Assembly: GCF_016862955.1 (NCBI RefSeq)
Contig: NZ_BONY01000010.1
Location: forward strand, 62,001-126,000
Length of the DNA: 64,000 nucleotides
Direction: 5' to 3'
DNA from: Rhizocola hellebori
GTDB taxonomy: Bacteria > Actinomycetota > Actinomycetes > Mycobacteriales > Micromonosporaceae
Within the stretch, counting starts at the first letter, position 1, and every line of letters starts with the position of its first letter. The notes beneath the pieces were generated by a model. The model saw only the letters and a list, made by a program, of their open reading frames with translations, was not told where the DNA came from and searched no databases. A program made the position numbers and the translations under genes. This document shows positions 43,798 to 52,748 of this stretch, one piece after another.

Positions 43798-44205
43798 GTG
43801 ATCGAGTTCCTGCTGCACCCCGGCTCTGGCGTCGCGCCCTACCTGCAGATCGTTCAGCAGGTGCGCCAGGCGCTTCGGCTGGGCGTGCTGCGCGAGGGCG
43901 ATCAGCTGCCCACCATCAAGGCGGTGGTGGCCCAGCTGGCGATCAACCCCAACACGGTGCTCAAGGCCTATCGGGAGCTCGAACACGAAGGTCTGGTGCA
44001 ACCCAGGCCCGGGGCCGGGACCTTTGTGCTGCGCAGCCTCGCCGACGACACGGTCGCCGCGCACGAGCCGCTGCGGGTGGACCTGCGCGCCTGGCTGCAT
44101 CGGGCACGCGGGGAGGGCCTCGACGACGACAGCATCGAGGCGCTGTTCTGGACGACATTCCGGGCAGCCCATCGAGAAGCCGCCAGCAAGGAGGACATGA
44201 CATGA
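43798..44205 (+). CDS. YtrA-type GntR regulator of ABC operon
   Basis: 135 aa from GTG 43798. APYLQIVQQVRQALRLGVLR, QLPTIKAVVAQLAINPNTVL, KAYRELEHEGLVQPRPGAGT is a GntR winged helix with a short tail. It overlaps the ABC ATPase gene by 4 bases (ATGA). Likely represses its own operon, induced by an antibiotic or envelope stress as in YtrA systems. Confidence 0.92.
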   Translation: MIEFLLHPGSGVAPYLQIVQQVRQALRLGVLREGDQLPTIKAVVAQLAINPNTVLKAYRELEHEGLVQPRPGAGTFVLRSLADDTVAAHEPLRVDLRAWLHRARGEGLDDDSIEALFWTTFRAAHREAASKEDMT

Positions 44206-45080
44206 CCGCGGTGATGCGGGCCGCCGGGCTGGGCAAGCGATTTGGGCGCCGATGGGCGCTGTCGGAGTGCACAGTGGACATTCCGGCCGGCCGGGTGGTG
44301 GGGCTGGTAGGCCCCAACGGCGCGGGCAAGACCACCCTGCTGCGGCTGGCAGTGGGCCAGCTGCAGCCGACCACCGGCGGCATCGAGGTGCTCGGCGGGC
44401 GGCCCGCCGCGAGCGCGGCGCAGCTGAGCCGGGTCGGCTACGTCGCGCAGTCCACACCGGTCTACTCACGCCTGACCGTCGAGGAGCATCTGATGCTGGG
44501 AGACCGGCTCAACCCGCGCTGGTGCTGGAAGACCGCACGGGCTCGCCTCGACAGCGCCGGCCTCGATCCCCGGCAGCGCGCCGGGCGGCTCTCCGGCGGG
44601 CAACGGGCGCAGCTGTCCCTCACCCTGGCCGTCGCCAAGCGTCCGGATCTGCTGGTTCTCGACGAGCCCCTGTCCGCCCTCGACCCGCTGGTGCGCCGCG
44701 AGTTCCTGCAGGGCCTGATGGAGTCCACCGTCGATGCGGGCGTCAGCGTCATCGTCTCCTCACACGTGATCAGCGATCTCGAGCGGATCTGCGACCACCT
44801 CGTCATCCTCGTCGCGTCGCGGGTGCGCCTCGCGGGCGGCATCGACGAGCTGCTCGCATCCCACCGCCAGCTGGTCGGGCCACGCCGTGACCCCGCCACG
44901 CTGCCGGGCGCCGAGGTGATCACCGAGCGCCACACCGAGCGGCAGACCACTTTGCTGGTACGCGCGCATCAGCCGGTCGACCCGGCCTGGACCGTTTCCG
45001 AGGTCGGCCTGGAAGACCTGGTCCTGGCGTACATGAAGGCGGATGCGGCGAACCTTTCCCCGATGGAGATGGCCCGATGA
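44202..45080 (+). CDS. ABC transporter ATP-binding protein
   Basis: 292 aa. Walker A GLVGPNGAGKTTLLRL, Q-loop VGYVAQSTPVYSRL, signature LSGGQRAQL, Walker B DLLVLDEPLSALDP, switch His in VSSHVISDL. Powers the adjacent permease; BcrA/YtrB-like exporter ATPase. Four-base overlaps on both sides mean tight coupling. Confidence 0.95.
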   Translation: MTAVMRAAGLGKRFGRRWALSECTVDIPAGRVVGLVGPNGAGKTTLLRLAVGQLQPTTGGIEVLGGRPAASAAQLSRVGYVAQSTPVYSRLTVEEHLMLGDRLNPRWCWKTARARLDSAGLDPRQRAGRLSGGQRAQLSLTLAVAKRPDLLVLDEPLSALDPLVRREFLQGLMESTVDAGVSVIVSSHVISDLERICDHLVILVASRVRLAGGIDELLASHRQLVGPRRDPATLPGAEVITERHTERQTTLLVRAHQPVDPAWTVSEVGLEDLVLAYMKADAANLSPMEMAR

Positions 45081-46096
45081 TCTGGCTCACCTGGCGACAG
45101 TTCCGGGCCTCGGCGTCAGCGGTGTTCGGCGTGCTGGGCGCGGTGGCCCTCGCCCTCGCAATCACCGGCCCCAACCTGTACCGCGAGTACGACGCCCTGC
45201 TCACCCGGTGTGCAAGAACCTGCATCGGGGATGCCTACGACCACTTCTTCTTCCCCCACGTCGGCGCCTACTTCGGGCTCATCCTGCTCGTGACCGTCCT
45301 GCCCGTGGTGGTGGGCATGTTCTGGGGAGCGCCCCTGATCGGCCGCGAGTTCGAGACCGGCACGCACGATCTGGTGTGGCAGCAAAGCGTTTCGCGCCGC
45401 CGCTGGCTGGCCGTCAAGCTCGGCCTGGTCGGCCTGGCCACGATCGCGGCCGCGGCCTTGACCGTGGTGGCGGTGAGCTGGTGGTCACATCCGCTCGACG
45501 CCACGGCCATCACCGGCCTCAACCGCATGACACCGATCGTGTTCGACGCCCGGGGGATTGTCGTGATCGGGCACTCGGCCTTCGCCCTGACCCTCGGCGC
45601 CGCCGCTGGGTTGCTGTTGCGCCGCACCCTGCCCGCTATGGCCGTCACCTTCGCCGTCCTTGTGGCAGTGCTGATCCTCGTGCCGACGTTTGTCCGGCCC
45701 CATCTGGCCGCACCGGAGCGCCTCGAATCCGCCATCACCACCAACGAGCGCGTCGGCGGCCTCGACCTCGCCGAGGACGGCACCATTCGTGGGCTGCTGG
45801 TGGATCTGGGCCCGCCGGGCGCCTGGATGCTCGGCAACGAAACCGTGGACGCCACCGGGCACGCCGTCGTCGCCCTGCCGGCCTGGGCCGCCGGGTGCGC
45901 GCCGCCGGATTCGCCGATGGGGGAAGCCGTCCAACAGCAGTGCCTGCAACGGCTCGCGGCCGAGGGCTACCGGCAGTCCGTGACCTACCATCCGGCGGAG
46001 CGGTTCTGGCTGTTTCAGGCTTACGAGACAGTCATCTTCGCGATAGTCAGCCTGCTGCTGGCGTGGTTCTGCTTCGTGTGGATACGGCCTAGGTAG
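45077..46096 (+). CDS. ABC transporter permease
   Basis: 339 aa with about six membrane helices (SASAVFGVLGAVALALAIT, AYFGLILLVTVLPVVVGMFW, LVGLATIAAAALTVVAV, ending VIFAIVSLLLAWFCFVW) and a large outer loop with Cys (TRCARTCIGDAYDHFF; WAAGCAPPDSP, QQCLQ). Works with the preceding ATPase; the substrate is unknown. A GGGTT...AACCC hairpin follows before the next gene. Confidence 0.9.
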   Translation: MIWLTWRQFRASASAVFGVLGAVALALAITGPNLYREYDALLTRCARTCIGDAYDHFFFPHVGAYFGLILLVTVLPVVVGMFWGAPLIGREFETGTHDLVWQQSVSRRRWLAVKLGLVGLATIAAAALTVVAVSWWSHPLDATAITGLNRMTPIVFDARGIVVIGHSAFALTLGAAAGLLLRRTLPAMAVTFAVLVAVLILVPTFVRPHLAAPERLESAITTNERVGGLDLAEDGTIRGLLVDLGPPGAWMLGNETVDATGHAVVALPAWAAGCAPPDSPMGEAVQQQCLQRLAAEGYRQSVTYHPAERFWLFQAYETVIFAIVSLLLAWFCFVWIRPR

Positions 46097-46151
46097 CTCG
46101 GTCGGGTTTCCGTCGGGGGAACCCCCACCACCTAGGCACTATCGTCAAGAG

Positions 46152-47465
46152 ATGGGTGATGAGGCGGTCCATGCTCCTAAGACCCCTGTTTCCGCGCCGG
46201 TCCATTCCAAACTGATCAACGATTTGGAGCAGGACCCCGGCCGTCCCATGGAGACAGACGTTGCCCAGGAGATGGGTGCGCGGCTGGGTTTCGACTTCTC
46301 CGGCGTGCGCATCCACACCGACGCCCGGGCGCAGGCGAGCGCTAGAACCCTTGGGGCCCAGGCCTTCACGATGGGTTCCGAGGTGGCCTTCGCCCGTGAC
46401 CGCTACTCGCCACACAGCGCGCAGGGGGCGCAGCTGCTCGCCCATGAGCTGGCCCACGTCGTGGAACAGCACGACAGGTCCACGGCCATGATCCAGTGCG
46501 CTCCGGATCCCGCCGCCGAGGAGGGCGTCATCCCCCTCGACCAGCTGGTGAAGGACATCGCCGCCGTGGAAGCGGCCTATCCGGTCGATGACCCGCACCG
46601 CATCCTGACCCGGATCCGCAGCCTCTACTACAGCGGCGTCCGCTGGAACAGCGCCTTTCCCGAGCAGCGGGCGCGGGATGTGTACCCCTCGATGATGACC
46701 ATCGACCAGGCGCCGCAGGACGCTCAGACCCGGCTCAAGAGCCAGGCTGTGGAGTACAAACCGCTCAACATCAAGAACCCGTCGCCGTTCATCCTGCTGC
46801 CCGGCGGGGAACGCATCGACTTCGGGCATCTTGTGCTTGGGGCAGAAGCGATCCTGCACCCGCGCATCGAGGATCCCTATACCTCTTACGGGGTGTCCGG
46901 CCTGGACATCACCGGCTGGATAGCCGATGTCGGCATCGCCTCGGTGTGGCAGACCAGAGCCGAGGAGGCGGCCGATCCGCAACGGACCGAACAGAATCTG
47001 AGCCCGCACCCGCAGGCGCCCAAGTCAAGCCAGCGGTTGACCGGTGACGACTACTGGAACATCTCGGCGTCTCCGGAGGATCTGCTGGGCGATGTGGACA
47101 CCCACGGCTTCACCGAGAACCTCAAGCCGGGCAAGAACATGAAGCTGTCACAGGCGCTGAGTTCCTTCTACGATCCCAAGACCGGTGGGGTGCGCAAGCG
47201 GTTCCAGACCTTCTGCTCGGCATACGGCATCACGTATCAGGTTGACGCCGCCAAAACCGTTACCTGGCTGGAAGACTGGAAACCAGCGATGATCAAGAGG
47301 ATCGACAATTTCAACGACCTGTACAACGCCGGCGAACGGACTGCCCACCTGGCGCTCAGTCCCGGCACCGATCAGCGAAGGCGCACCTGGCCGCGCACAC
47401 CCGAGATGCTCAATCGTTTCCTCGCCTGGCTCAAGCCCCGCCTGGAAAGTGAGCTCAAACAGTAG
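46152..47465 (+). CDS. DUF4157 (eCIS-core) protein
   Basis: 437 aa. Residues ~15-120 carry the DUF4157 core: DVAQEMGARLGFDFSGVRIH, TLGAQAFTMGSEVAFARDRY and AHELAHVVEQ with a zinc-type HELAH. This domain is found on cargo of extracellular contractile injection systems and other exported proteins. The C-terminal ~320 residues are unrecognised (LPGGERIDFGHLVLGAEAIL; GLDITGWIADVGIA) and may be an effector. No eCIS structural genes are in the window. Ends 11 bases inside the convergent GNAT gene. Confidence 0.8.
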   Translation: MGDEAVHAPKTPVSAPVHSKLINDLEQDPGRPMETDVAQEMGARLGFDFSGVRIHTDARAQASARTLGAQAFTMGSEVAFARDRYSPHSAQGAQLLAHELAHVVEQHDRSTAMIQCAPDPAAEEGVIPLDQLVKDIAAVEAAYPVDDPHRILTRIRSLYYSGVRWNSAFPEQRARDVYPSMMTIDQAPQDAQTRLKSQAVEYKPLNIKNPSPFILLPGGERIDFGHLVLGAEAILHPRIEDPYTSYGVSGLDITGWIADVGIASVWQTRAEEAADPQRTEQNLSPHPQAPKSSQRLTGDDYWNISASPEDLLGDVDTHGFTENLKPGKNMKLSQALSSFYDPKTGGVRKRFQTFCSAYGITYQVDAAKTVTWLEDWKPAMIKRIDNFNDLYNAGERTAHLALSPGTDQRRRTWPRTPEMLNRFLAWLKPRLESELKQ

Positions 47466-48075
47466 CCGGGCCAATGGAAAGCCCTAGGTAGGTCAGCCGA
47501 CCGGGGCTGGCCACGTTGATGACATGCATGCCGATGCTGTCGTAGAAGGCGCGCGCCCCCGTGTTCGCGGTGACCAAGGCCAGGTGCAGCGCGGGAACCC
47601 GGGCATCGGCCAGAGCCTGGACAAGTCTTCGCATGAGCGCCTGCCCGTGGCCCTGGCGGCGGTAGCCGGGCAGCAGGTCGATGTGCAGGTGCGCCGGGTA
47701 GGCCGCCAGCTCGGGCACGATCATCCGCTCGGGCAGGTGCAGCTCGTGGCGCATCGCGCCGTCGGCGTCGGCGGGTTCGTCCTGCGGTGGCGGATATCGG
47801 TCGCTGACCATGGGCAGCCACTCGTCGCGGAAACGTTTGACGAACTTCGCGGTGTCGCCGGTACCCAGGACGTAGCCGACCGGGCGGTCGCTCTCGTCAG
47901 CCAGGAGAAAGGCGAACTGCGGCTCGAAGAACAGGTAGGGGCCTGCGAAGATCTCGGGCAGAATGCCGGGGTCGCGGTAGTGGCCGCGGGCGTCGCCGCC
48001 GTGGTGCGCGGTGCTGACGCAGATGTCGTACACCGCCTCGCGATCCTCGGCGCGATAGGGACGGACGATCGTCAT
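47455..48075 (-). CDS. GNAT-family acetyltransferase
   Basis: 206 aa. RPYRAEDREAVYDICVSTAH opens the domain; acetyl-CoA site LLPGYRRQGHGQALMRRLVQ; LVTANTGARAFYDSIGMHVI closes it. The long insert with ERMIVPELAAYPAHLHIDLL resembles O-GlcNAcase-type acetyltransferase modules. Acceptor unknown. Confidence 0.9.
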   Translation of the reverse strand: MTIVRPYRAEDREAVYDICVSTAHHGGDARGHYRDPGILPEIFAGPYLFFEPQFAFLLADESDRPVGYVLGTGDTAKFVKRFRDEWLPMVSDRYPPPQDEPADADGAMRHELHLPERMIVPELAAYPAHLHIDLLPGYRRQGHGQALMRRLVQALADARVPALHLALVTANTGARAFYDSIGMHVINVASPGRLTYLGLSIGPATV

Positions 48076-48113
48076 TCGCTACACGGTACGTGGAGGCGCA
48101 CAAATCGCAAGAT

Positions 48114-48149
48114 CCATGCGCGGCCACCAAACAGGATGACCGCGCATGG
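48114..48149 (-). terminator. Terminator hairpin after deacetylase gene
   Basis: CCATGCGCGG (48114-48123) and CCGCGCATGG (48140-48149) form a 10-bp stem directly downstream of the minus-strand stop at 48159, with several T in the following minus-strand bases. Confidence 0.55.
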
Positions 48150-48158
48150 CACAGCGGG

Positions 48159-49179
48159 TTAGCCGGCCGTGCAGGACCGGATCTGTGGTCGGGCGCTGCT
48201 GTTGCCGTTGAACATGGTGGTGAAGCCGAACGTGTTGCCGCTGCCGTTGGACCGCATCGTCATGACATTGCCGCTGCTGTCCCAGGTCGGGTTGCCGTTC
48301 CAGGTGGTGACGATCTTCTGCGGCGCGGTGATGGCCACCACGACGGCCCAGGTGTTGGCGCCGGTGACGGTCACCGAGGTGTTGTAGCGGTCACCGAAGA
48401 CGGTGCCGGGGGTGATGGTCGCGGTGCAGCTGCCGCCGCCGGGCGGCGGGGTGGTGGGGCCGCCGGTGGGCGGGGTGGTTCCGTCGGGGGCGACCGCGCG
48501 GCCGGTGGTCGGCGAGATCATGCCCGGGCACAGGTTGCGGCTGGTGAGGTTGGCCATGATCTGCGGTACCGCGTCACGGGTGTTCTGGATCCCGTCGTGC
48601 ATCAGGATGATCTGCCCGTTCTGGAGCCGGCCGGCGGCCGACACGATCGCGCTGACGCTGGCGCCGTTCCAGTCCTGGGAGTCCACATCCCAGATGATCT
48701 GCCGCATGCCCAGCGACGACGCGACCGACTGCAGGGTGGAGTTGGTCTCCCCGTAAGGCGGCCGGAACAGTCGCGGCGCCGAGCCGGTGGCCGACTGGGA
48801 TGGCCTGGTTGGTCTGGGACAGGTCGGACTGCATCTGGCTCTGGCTGAACGAGGTCATGTGGGAGTGGTTCCAGCTGTGGTTGCCGACCCACATGCCGGC
48901 CGCGACCTGCGCCTGAGCCGCTGACCGGTTGTTCTGGACGTTCTGCCCGACGTTGAACATGGTGGCCCTCACGCCGTTGGCGCGCAACACATTCAGCAGG
49001 GCGCTGGTGCTGCCGGTGGGCCCGTCGTCGTAGGTGAGTCCGACGTAACCGTTGCAGGTCGCGGCGCTGGACGGGGTGGCGGTGAGCGCCATGGCGACGC
49101 CGCCCATCGCCACGGTGACGGCGAGGACGGCCAGCCTGGCGGTGCGGCTAGACCATTGAGGACGGAGGTTTCCGAACAT
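48159..49179 (-). pseudogene. Polysaccharide deacetylase-CBM2, interrupted by one frameshift
   Basis: Part one (from 49179): signal RLAVLAVTVAMGGVAMALTA, NodB motifs YVGLTYDDGPTGSTSALLNV and GNHSWNHSHM. Around 48797-48799 the frame shifts. With one G fewer in that GGG run the frame would continue SATGSAPRLFRPPYGETNST into the second part, which has MRQIIWDVDSQDWNGAS, ILMHDGIQNT, a Thr/Pro/Gly linker and a carbohydrate-binding module 2 ending CTAG. The restored protein would be a ~340-residue secreted acetylxylan esterase or chitin deacetylase. It may be a real mutation or a sequencing error. Confidence 0.85.
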
Positions 49180-49294
49180 TGGGTGGCCCTTTCAGTGGGA
49201 GCGGCGGCCGTCCGATGCCGAGCGGTGCAATGTGGCCCAGGGCGTGGGCCATGCCTCCACCACCTGCCACAGCATCGATAAGCCGCGATCGAAA

Positions 49295-49326
49295 GAAACA
49301 TTTCGCAGTATGGAGCGAAACATTTC
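49295..49326. promoter_or_regulatory. Paired GAAACATTTC sites upstream of deacetylase
   Basis: GAAA-CA-TTTC occurs at 49295-49304 and 49317-49326, 22 bases apart (two helical turns), 115-150 bases upstream of the deacetylase start. The flanking CGAAA/TTTCG resembles sites reported before actinobacterial xylanase genes. Confidence 0.5.
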
Positions 49327-49351
49327 CGGAAGCAAGGGCCGGGCGGGTGGG

Positions 49352-49759
49352 TCAGGCGTCGCCGGCTTCGAGGGTCTGCGCGATCTCCGCTATGCCACGC
49401 TCGACGCGGGCGCGAACCGCGGCTTCCATGGCGTGCGGCAGCACATCGGTCAGCCAGACCAGACGGCAGCGCTCACCATCGTCGAAAACCTGGAAGGCCG
49501 CATGATGGTAGGCGAGCGGCAGCCGTTGCCCCTCGACGACCGTGTAGGCCATGCGGCGCAAGGAATGGTCGATCGACACGATCAGCTCACGGATCTGCGA
49601 ACCGTCCGGCATGGTCAGGATCCGGATGTCGCCCTCGATCCGCGCGTTGGCGACCCGTCCCGGCAGCAGCCGGCGATGGACCGCCCCGACATCGGCGACG
49701 GCATCCCAAACCCGATGTGCGGCAACGCTAATGGTCGCTTCAACCCGAACCGTCGCCAC
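49352..49759 (-). CDS. SRPBCC (polyketide cyclase/dehydrase-like) protein
   Basis: 135 aa. ATISVAAHRVWDAVADVGAV is the START-like opening; ends with a long helix (AVRARVERGIAEIAQTLEA). Small ligand-binding protein, function unknown. Same strand as the AraC gene, separated from it by a repeat-bearing region. Confidence 0.85.
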   Translation of the reverse strand: MATVRVEATISVAAHRVWDAVADVGAVHRRLLPGRVANARIEGDIRILTMPDGSQIRELIVSIDHSLRRMAYTVVEGQRLPLAYHHAAFQVFDDGERCRLVWLTDVLPHAMEAAVRARVERGIAEIAQTLEAGDA

Positions 49760-49788
49760 ACCCGTGTCTCCCGTCGGCTTGCCCGATA

Positions 49789-49890
49789 CAGGCCATGAGT
49801 CTCCCGCGGAAGCTGTGCCGCGAGCCGTCGGGGTGTCCTGGGCGATTAGGCGTGCAGGCCATGCGTCTCGCGGAAGCTGTGCCGCGAGCC
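49789..49890. repeat. Direct repeat of ~37 bases with internal hairpin
   Basis: Copies at 49789-49826 and 49855-49890 share CAGGCCATG, then CGCGGAAGCTGTGCCGCG and AGCC. Each contains CGCGG-AAGCTGTG-CCGCG, a terminator-like stem. They lie 66 bases apart between the AraC and SRPBCC genes. Confidence 0.7.
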
Positions 49891-49928
49891 CCCCGGGGGC
49901 CCGCGCGATGACGCGCCGCGACCGGCTC

Positions 49929-50681
49929 CTATGTGGAGGCGGTGGGGTGCGAGCCCGGGGTGTGGCCGAAGGTGCGGTGGAAGACGTCGATGAACGCGCT
50001 GGTCGAGGACCAGCCGCAGCGGTGGGCCACCGTGGTCACCGGGGTCTTCTCGGCCAGCAGGACCAGAGCGCGCTGAAGCCGCAACTGGGTGCGCCACTGG
50101 GGGAAGGTCATGCCGAGGTCGCTGCGGAACAGCCGGGACAGGGTCCGATCGCTCGCGCCGACCTGATGGCCCATCTGGGCAAGGGTTCGGGTGTCGGCCG
50201 GGTCTGCCTGCAGGATTTCGCACAGTGTGCGCAGCAGGGGCGAGGCCGGTGTGGGCAGGTGCAATGGCTGCTGGGGGGAGGCGCGCAGCCGGTCGAGCAG
50301 CACCGCGCGCAACCGGGTCCGTTCGGCGCTGTCGTCGTCGGGGGCGCCGGTGTAGGCGATGATCAGCTCACGTAGCAGCGGGCCGACCGCGAGCACGGTG
50401 GGGGCCGCCAGCCCGAGCGGGTTGTCGATCGTGGGCAGCCCGACCAGATGCAGGTCGAGCTCTCCGTGGGCTTTGTGGGCGTGAACGATTCCGGCCGGTA
50501 TCCAGATGGCTCGGGTGGCCGGCGCGACCCAGGTGCCCGCGCTGGTCGTGACGGTCAGCACTCCGCTTGCGGCGTAGACGATCTGGTGATCGTCGTGGCG
50601 ATGCGCATCGATCGCGCCGCCGGAAACCAGCCGCTGGGTGCGGGTGGGAGCGACCGACATGTGGCGGATTTGCGTCATCAC
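49929..50681 (-). CDS. AraC-family regulator
   Basis: 250 aa. N-terminal cupin sensor (AIDAHRHDDHQIVYAASGVL) and C-terminal double helix-turn-helix (LAQMGHQVGASDRTLSRLFR; VTTVAHRCGWSSTSAFIDVF). Divergent from the MFS gene with ~50 bases between, so it probably controls that exporter. Confidence 0.92.
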   Translation of the reverse strand: MMTQIRHMSVAPTRTQRLVSGGAIDAHRHDDHQIVYAASGVLTVTTSAGTWVAPATRAIWIPAGIVHAHKAHGELDLHLVGLPTIDNPLGLAAPTVLAVGPLLRELIIAYTGAPDDDSAERTRLRAVLLDRLRASPQQPLHLPTPASPLLRTLCEILQADPADTRTLAQMGHQVGASDRTLSRLFRSDLGMTFPQWRTQLRLQRALVLLAEKTPVTTVAHRCGWSSTSAFIDVFHRTFGHTPGSHPTAST

Positions 50682-50732
50682 CCGTCAGTTTATCGGAAGC
50701 GCGACACGGCGGCAGTCCCCAACCATGAGGGG

Positions 50733-51965
50733 GTGCGAAGGAGAATATCGATCACCTTGCTCGCGGTCGGGCACGCCTGCGTCGACGTCTATCAGGGCGC
50801 GGTGGCGTCGCTGGTCCCATTTTTCGTCGCTGAACGCGCCTACAGCTATGCCGCCGTCTCGGGCATAGTGCTGGCCGCGTCCCTGCTGTCCTCGGTGGTG
50901 CAGCCGTTGTTCGGAGCGCTGACCGACCGCTGGGCGATGCCTTGGCTGTTGCCGGTCAGCACGCTTCTGGGCGGCGTGGGCATCGCATTGGCCGGGGTCA
51001 GCGGCTCCTACGGGCTCACCCTGCTGTTCGTCGCGATCTCCGGGATCGGTGTGGCCGCCTACCATCCCGAGTCCGCGCGGATCGCCCGGATCGCCAGCCA
51101 GGGCAGCCACAGCGCCATGAGCTGGTTCTCCACGGGCGGCAACCTCGGCTTCGCGGTGGCCCCGCTCATGGTCGGCGCGGTGGTGGCCACCGGCGGGCTG
51201 CGCCTGACGCCAGTGCTGGTGCTGCCGGCGCTCGCGGCCTGCGTTCTGTGCCTGCCGGTGCTGCGCGAGCTGGGCAAGCGGCAGGTCGCCGGATCCGCTG
51301 CGGTCGCCCCGGCCGGGCCGGATGACACCGCGTCATTCGTGCGGCTGTCACTGGCCGTGGTGTGCCGCTCCGTGGTGTTCGTGGGACTGAGCACCTTCAT
51401 CTCGCTTTATGCCACGCAGCGGATGGGCGGCAGCACCGCGGCGGGCACCGCCGCGCTGTTCGTGCTCTATCTCGGCGGCGCGGTCGGCTCCGTCCTGGGC
51501 GGCGCGCTGGCGGGTCGCTGGGGCCGGGTGGCAGTCTCCCGCTGGTCATACCTGATCACGATCGCGGCGGTGGCCGGCGTGCTGGTCGCCCCGGGCCCGG
51601 CCCTGTACGTGTTCGTGGCCATGACCTCGGCGGGTCTGTACGTGCCGTTCTCGCTTCAGGTCACGCTCGGCCAGGACTATCTGCCGTCGCGGATCGGCAC
51701 CGCAAGCGGGATCACCCTCGGGCTCACCGTCAGCATCGGCGGCCTGGCCAGCCCCCTGGTCGGCAGCCTCGCCGACGCGACCTCCCTGCGCACCGCGCTG
51801 GCCCCGCTCGTGGTGATGCCCGTATTGAGCTGGCTATTGTTTCGCACCCTGGCCGAGCCCAACGCGCCGCGACTGGGGGCAAGGCATGGCCCCGAGTCAC
51901 GGGCACAAGGGGCGGCAGACACTACGCCTGTGAACGGGAGCCCAACCCAAGTCCAGGTCGGCTGA
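50733..51965 (+). CDS. MFS transporter, fosmidomycin-resistance-like
   Basis: 410 aa from GTG 50733, giving the family-typical opening MRRRISITLLAVGHACVDVY then QGAVASLVPFFVAERAYSYA. Twelve membrane helices; FGALTDRW is the loop 2-3 motif and GVAAYHPESARIA is characteristic of the Fsr/FosR group. Predicted drug:H+ exporter at the cytoplasmic membrane. The last 44 bases overlap the convergent hydrolase gene. Likely under the divergent AraC regulator. Confidence 0.9.
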   Translation: MRRRISITLLAVGHACVDVYQGAVASLVPFFVAERAYSYAAVSGIVLAASLLSSVVQPLFGALTDRWAMPWLLPVSTLLGGVGIALAGVSGSYGLTLLFVAISGIGVAAYHPESARIARIASQGSHSAMSWFSTGGNLGFAVAPLMVGAVVATGGLRLTPVLVLPALAACVLCLPVLRELGKRQVAGSAAVAPAGPDDTASFVRLSLAVVCRSVVFVGLSTFISLYATQRMGGSTAAGTAALFVLYLGGAVGSVLGGALAGRWGRVAVSRWSYLITIAAVAGVLVAPGPALYVFVAMTSAGLYVPFSLQVTLGQDYLPSRIGTASGITLGLTVSIGGLASPLVGSLADATSLRTALAPLVVMPVLSWLLFRTLAEPNAPRLGARHGPESRAQGAADTTPVNGSPTQVQVG

Positions 51966-52692
51966 CGGCATTGTCGAGGATGTCCGCCAGCTCGGCCGGC
52001 CGGCTGAACATCGGCCAGTGCCACGTGGGCAGCTCCACGTACCGCCAACCGTCGTCGGCCATGTGCCGGAAGGCCGGCACGATCGCGGCCATGCTCCGTA
52101 CCTGCTCGACGGTGAAGCTGCAGAAGATGCCGAGTCGGGGCAGCTTTTCCCAACGTCCCGTCAGGTCGGTCGGCGTGGTAGCCGTCGCCCAGGGCTGAGG
52201 GACCGCATGGGTGGTGAGCGCCTCGATCGCTACGTCGTCGACATCGGGGAAGTCTGCGGCCAGGGCAGCCCAGGGCGGTGGTGGCAACTGCCAGCCGTCG
52301 CCGTGTTCCGCGACGAGCCCGGCGTTGGCGCGTTGCTGCTCCGGAGGCGTGAAGTCGTTCTGCGACATACCGTTTGGCAGGGGGCCGGTGTCGACATAGA
52401 CCAGCTGCGCGATACGTTCGGTGACCCGATCGGCCACACCAGTGATTACCAGGCCGGCGTAGCTGTGCCCGACCAGCACCACGTCGTTGAGGTCCTCGGT
52501 TTGCAGCAGGTTTACCACGTCGTCGATATGGGTGTTCAGATCGATCTCGGGTCGCGCCTCGTTTACGGGTGTACCCATGCCGGTCAAGGACACGGGGCGC
52601 ACGTCGTGCCCCCGGCCACGCAGGGTCTCGGTCACGGGGCGCCAGGCCCAGGCGCTGAGCCAGAATCCGGGAACCAGTACGTAAGTTGTCAT
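51922..52692 (-). CDS. Alpha/beta hydrolase (esterase)
   Basis: 256 aa. LVPGFWLSAWAWRPVTETLR opening, nucleophile VLVGHSYAG, C-terminal His in ELPTWHWPMFSRP, as in methylesterase/salicylate-esterase-like hydrolases (EstC type). Substrate unknown. Divergent from the WYL regulator gene by 56 bases, its probable regulator. Confidence 0.88.
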   Translation of the reverse strand: MTTYVLVPGFWLSAWAWRPVTETLRGRGHDVRPVSLTGMGTPVNEARPEIDLNTHIDDVVNLLQTEDLNDVVLVGHSYAGLVITGVADRVTERIAQLVYVDTGPLPNGMSQNDFTPPEQQRANAGLVAEHGDGWQLPPPPWAALAADFPDVDDVAIEALTTHAVPQPWATATTPTDLTGRWEKLPRLGIFCSFTVEQVRSMAAIVPAFRHMADDGWRYVELPTWHWPMFSRPAELADILDNAVSRPGLGLGSRSQA

Positions 52693-52748
52693 GCCCTCAA
52701 CGTAGGGTCAATACTGGACAGGATCCGCCCGGTTTAGTGGAGAGTTTT

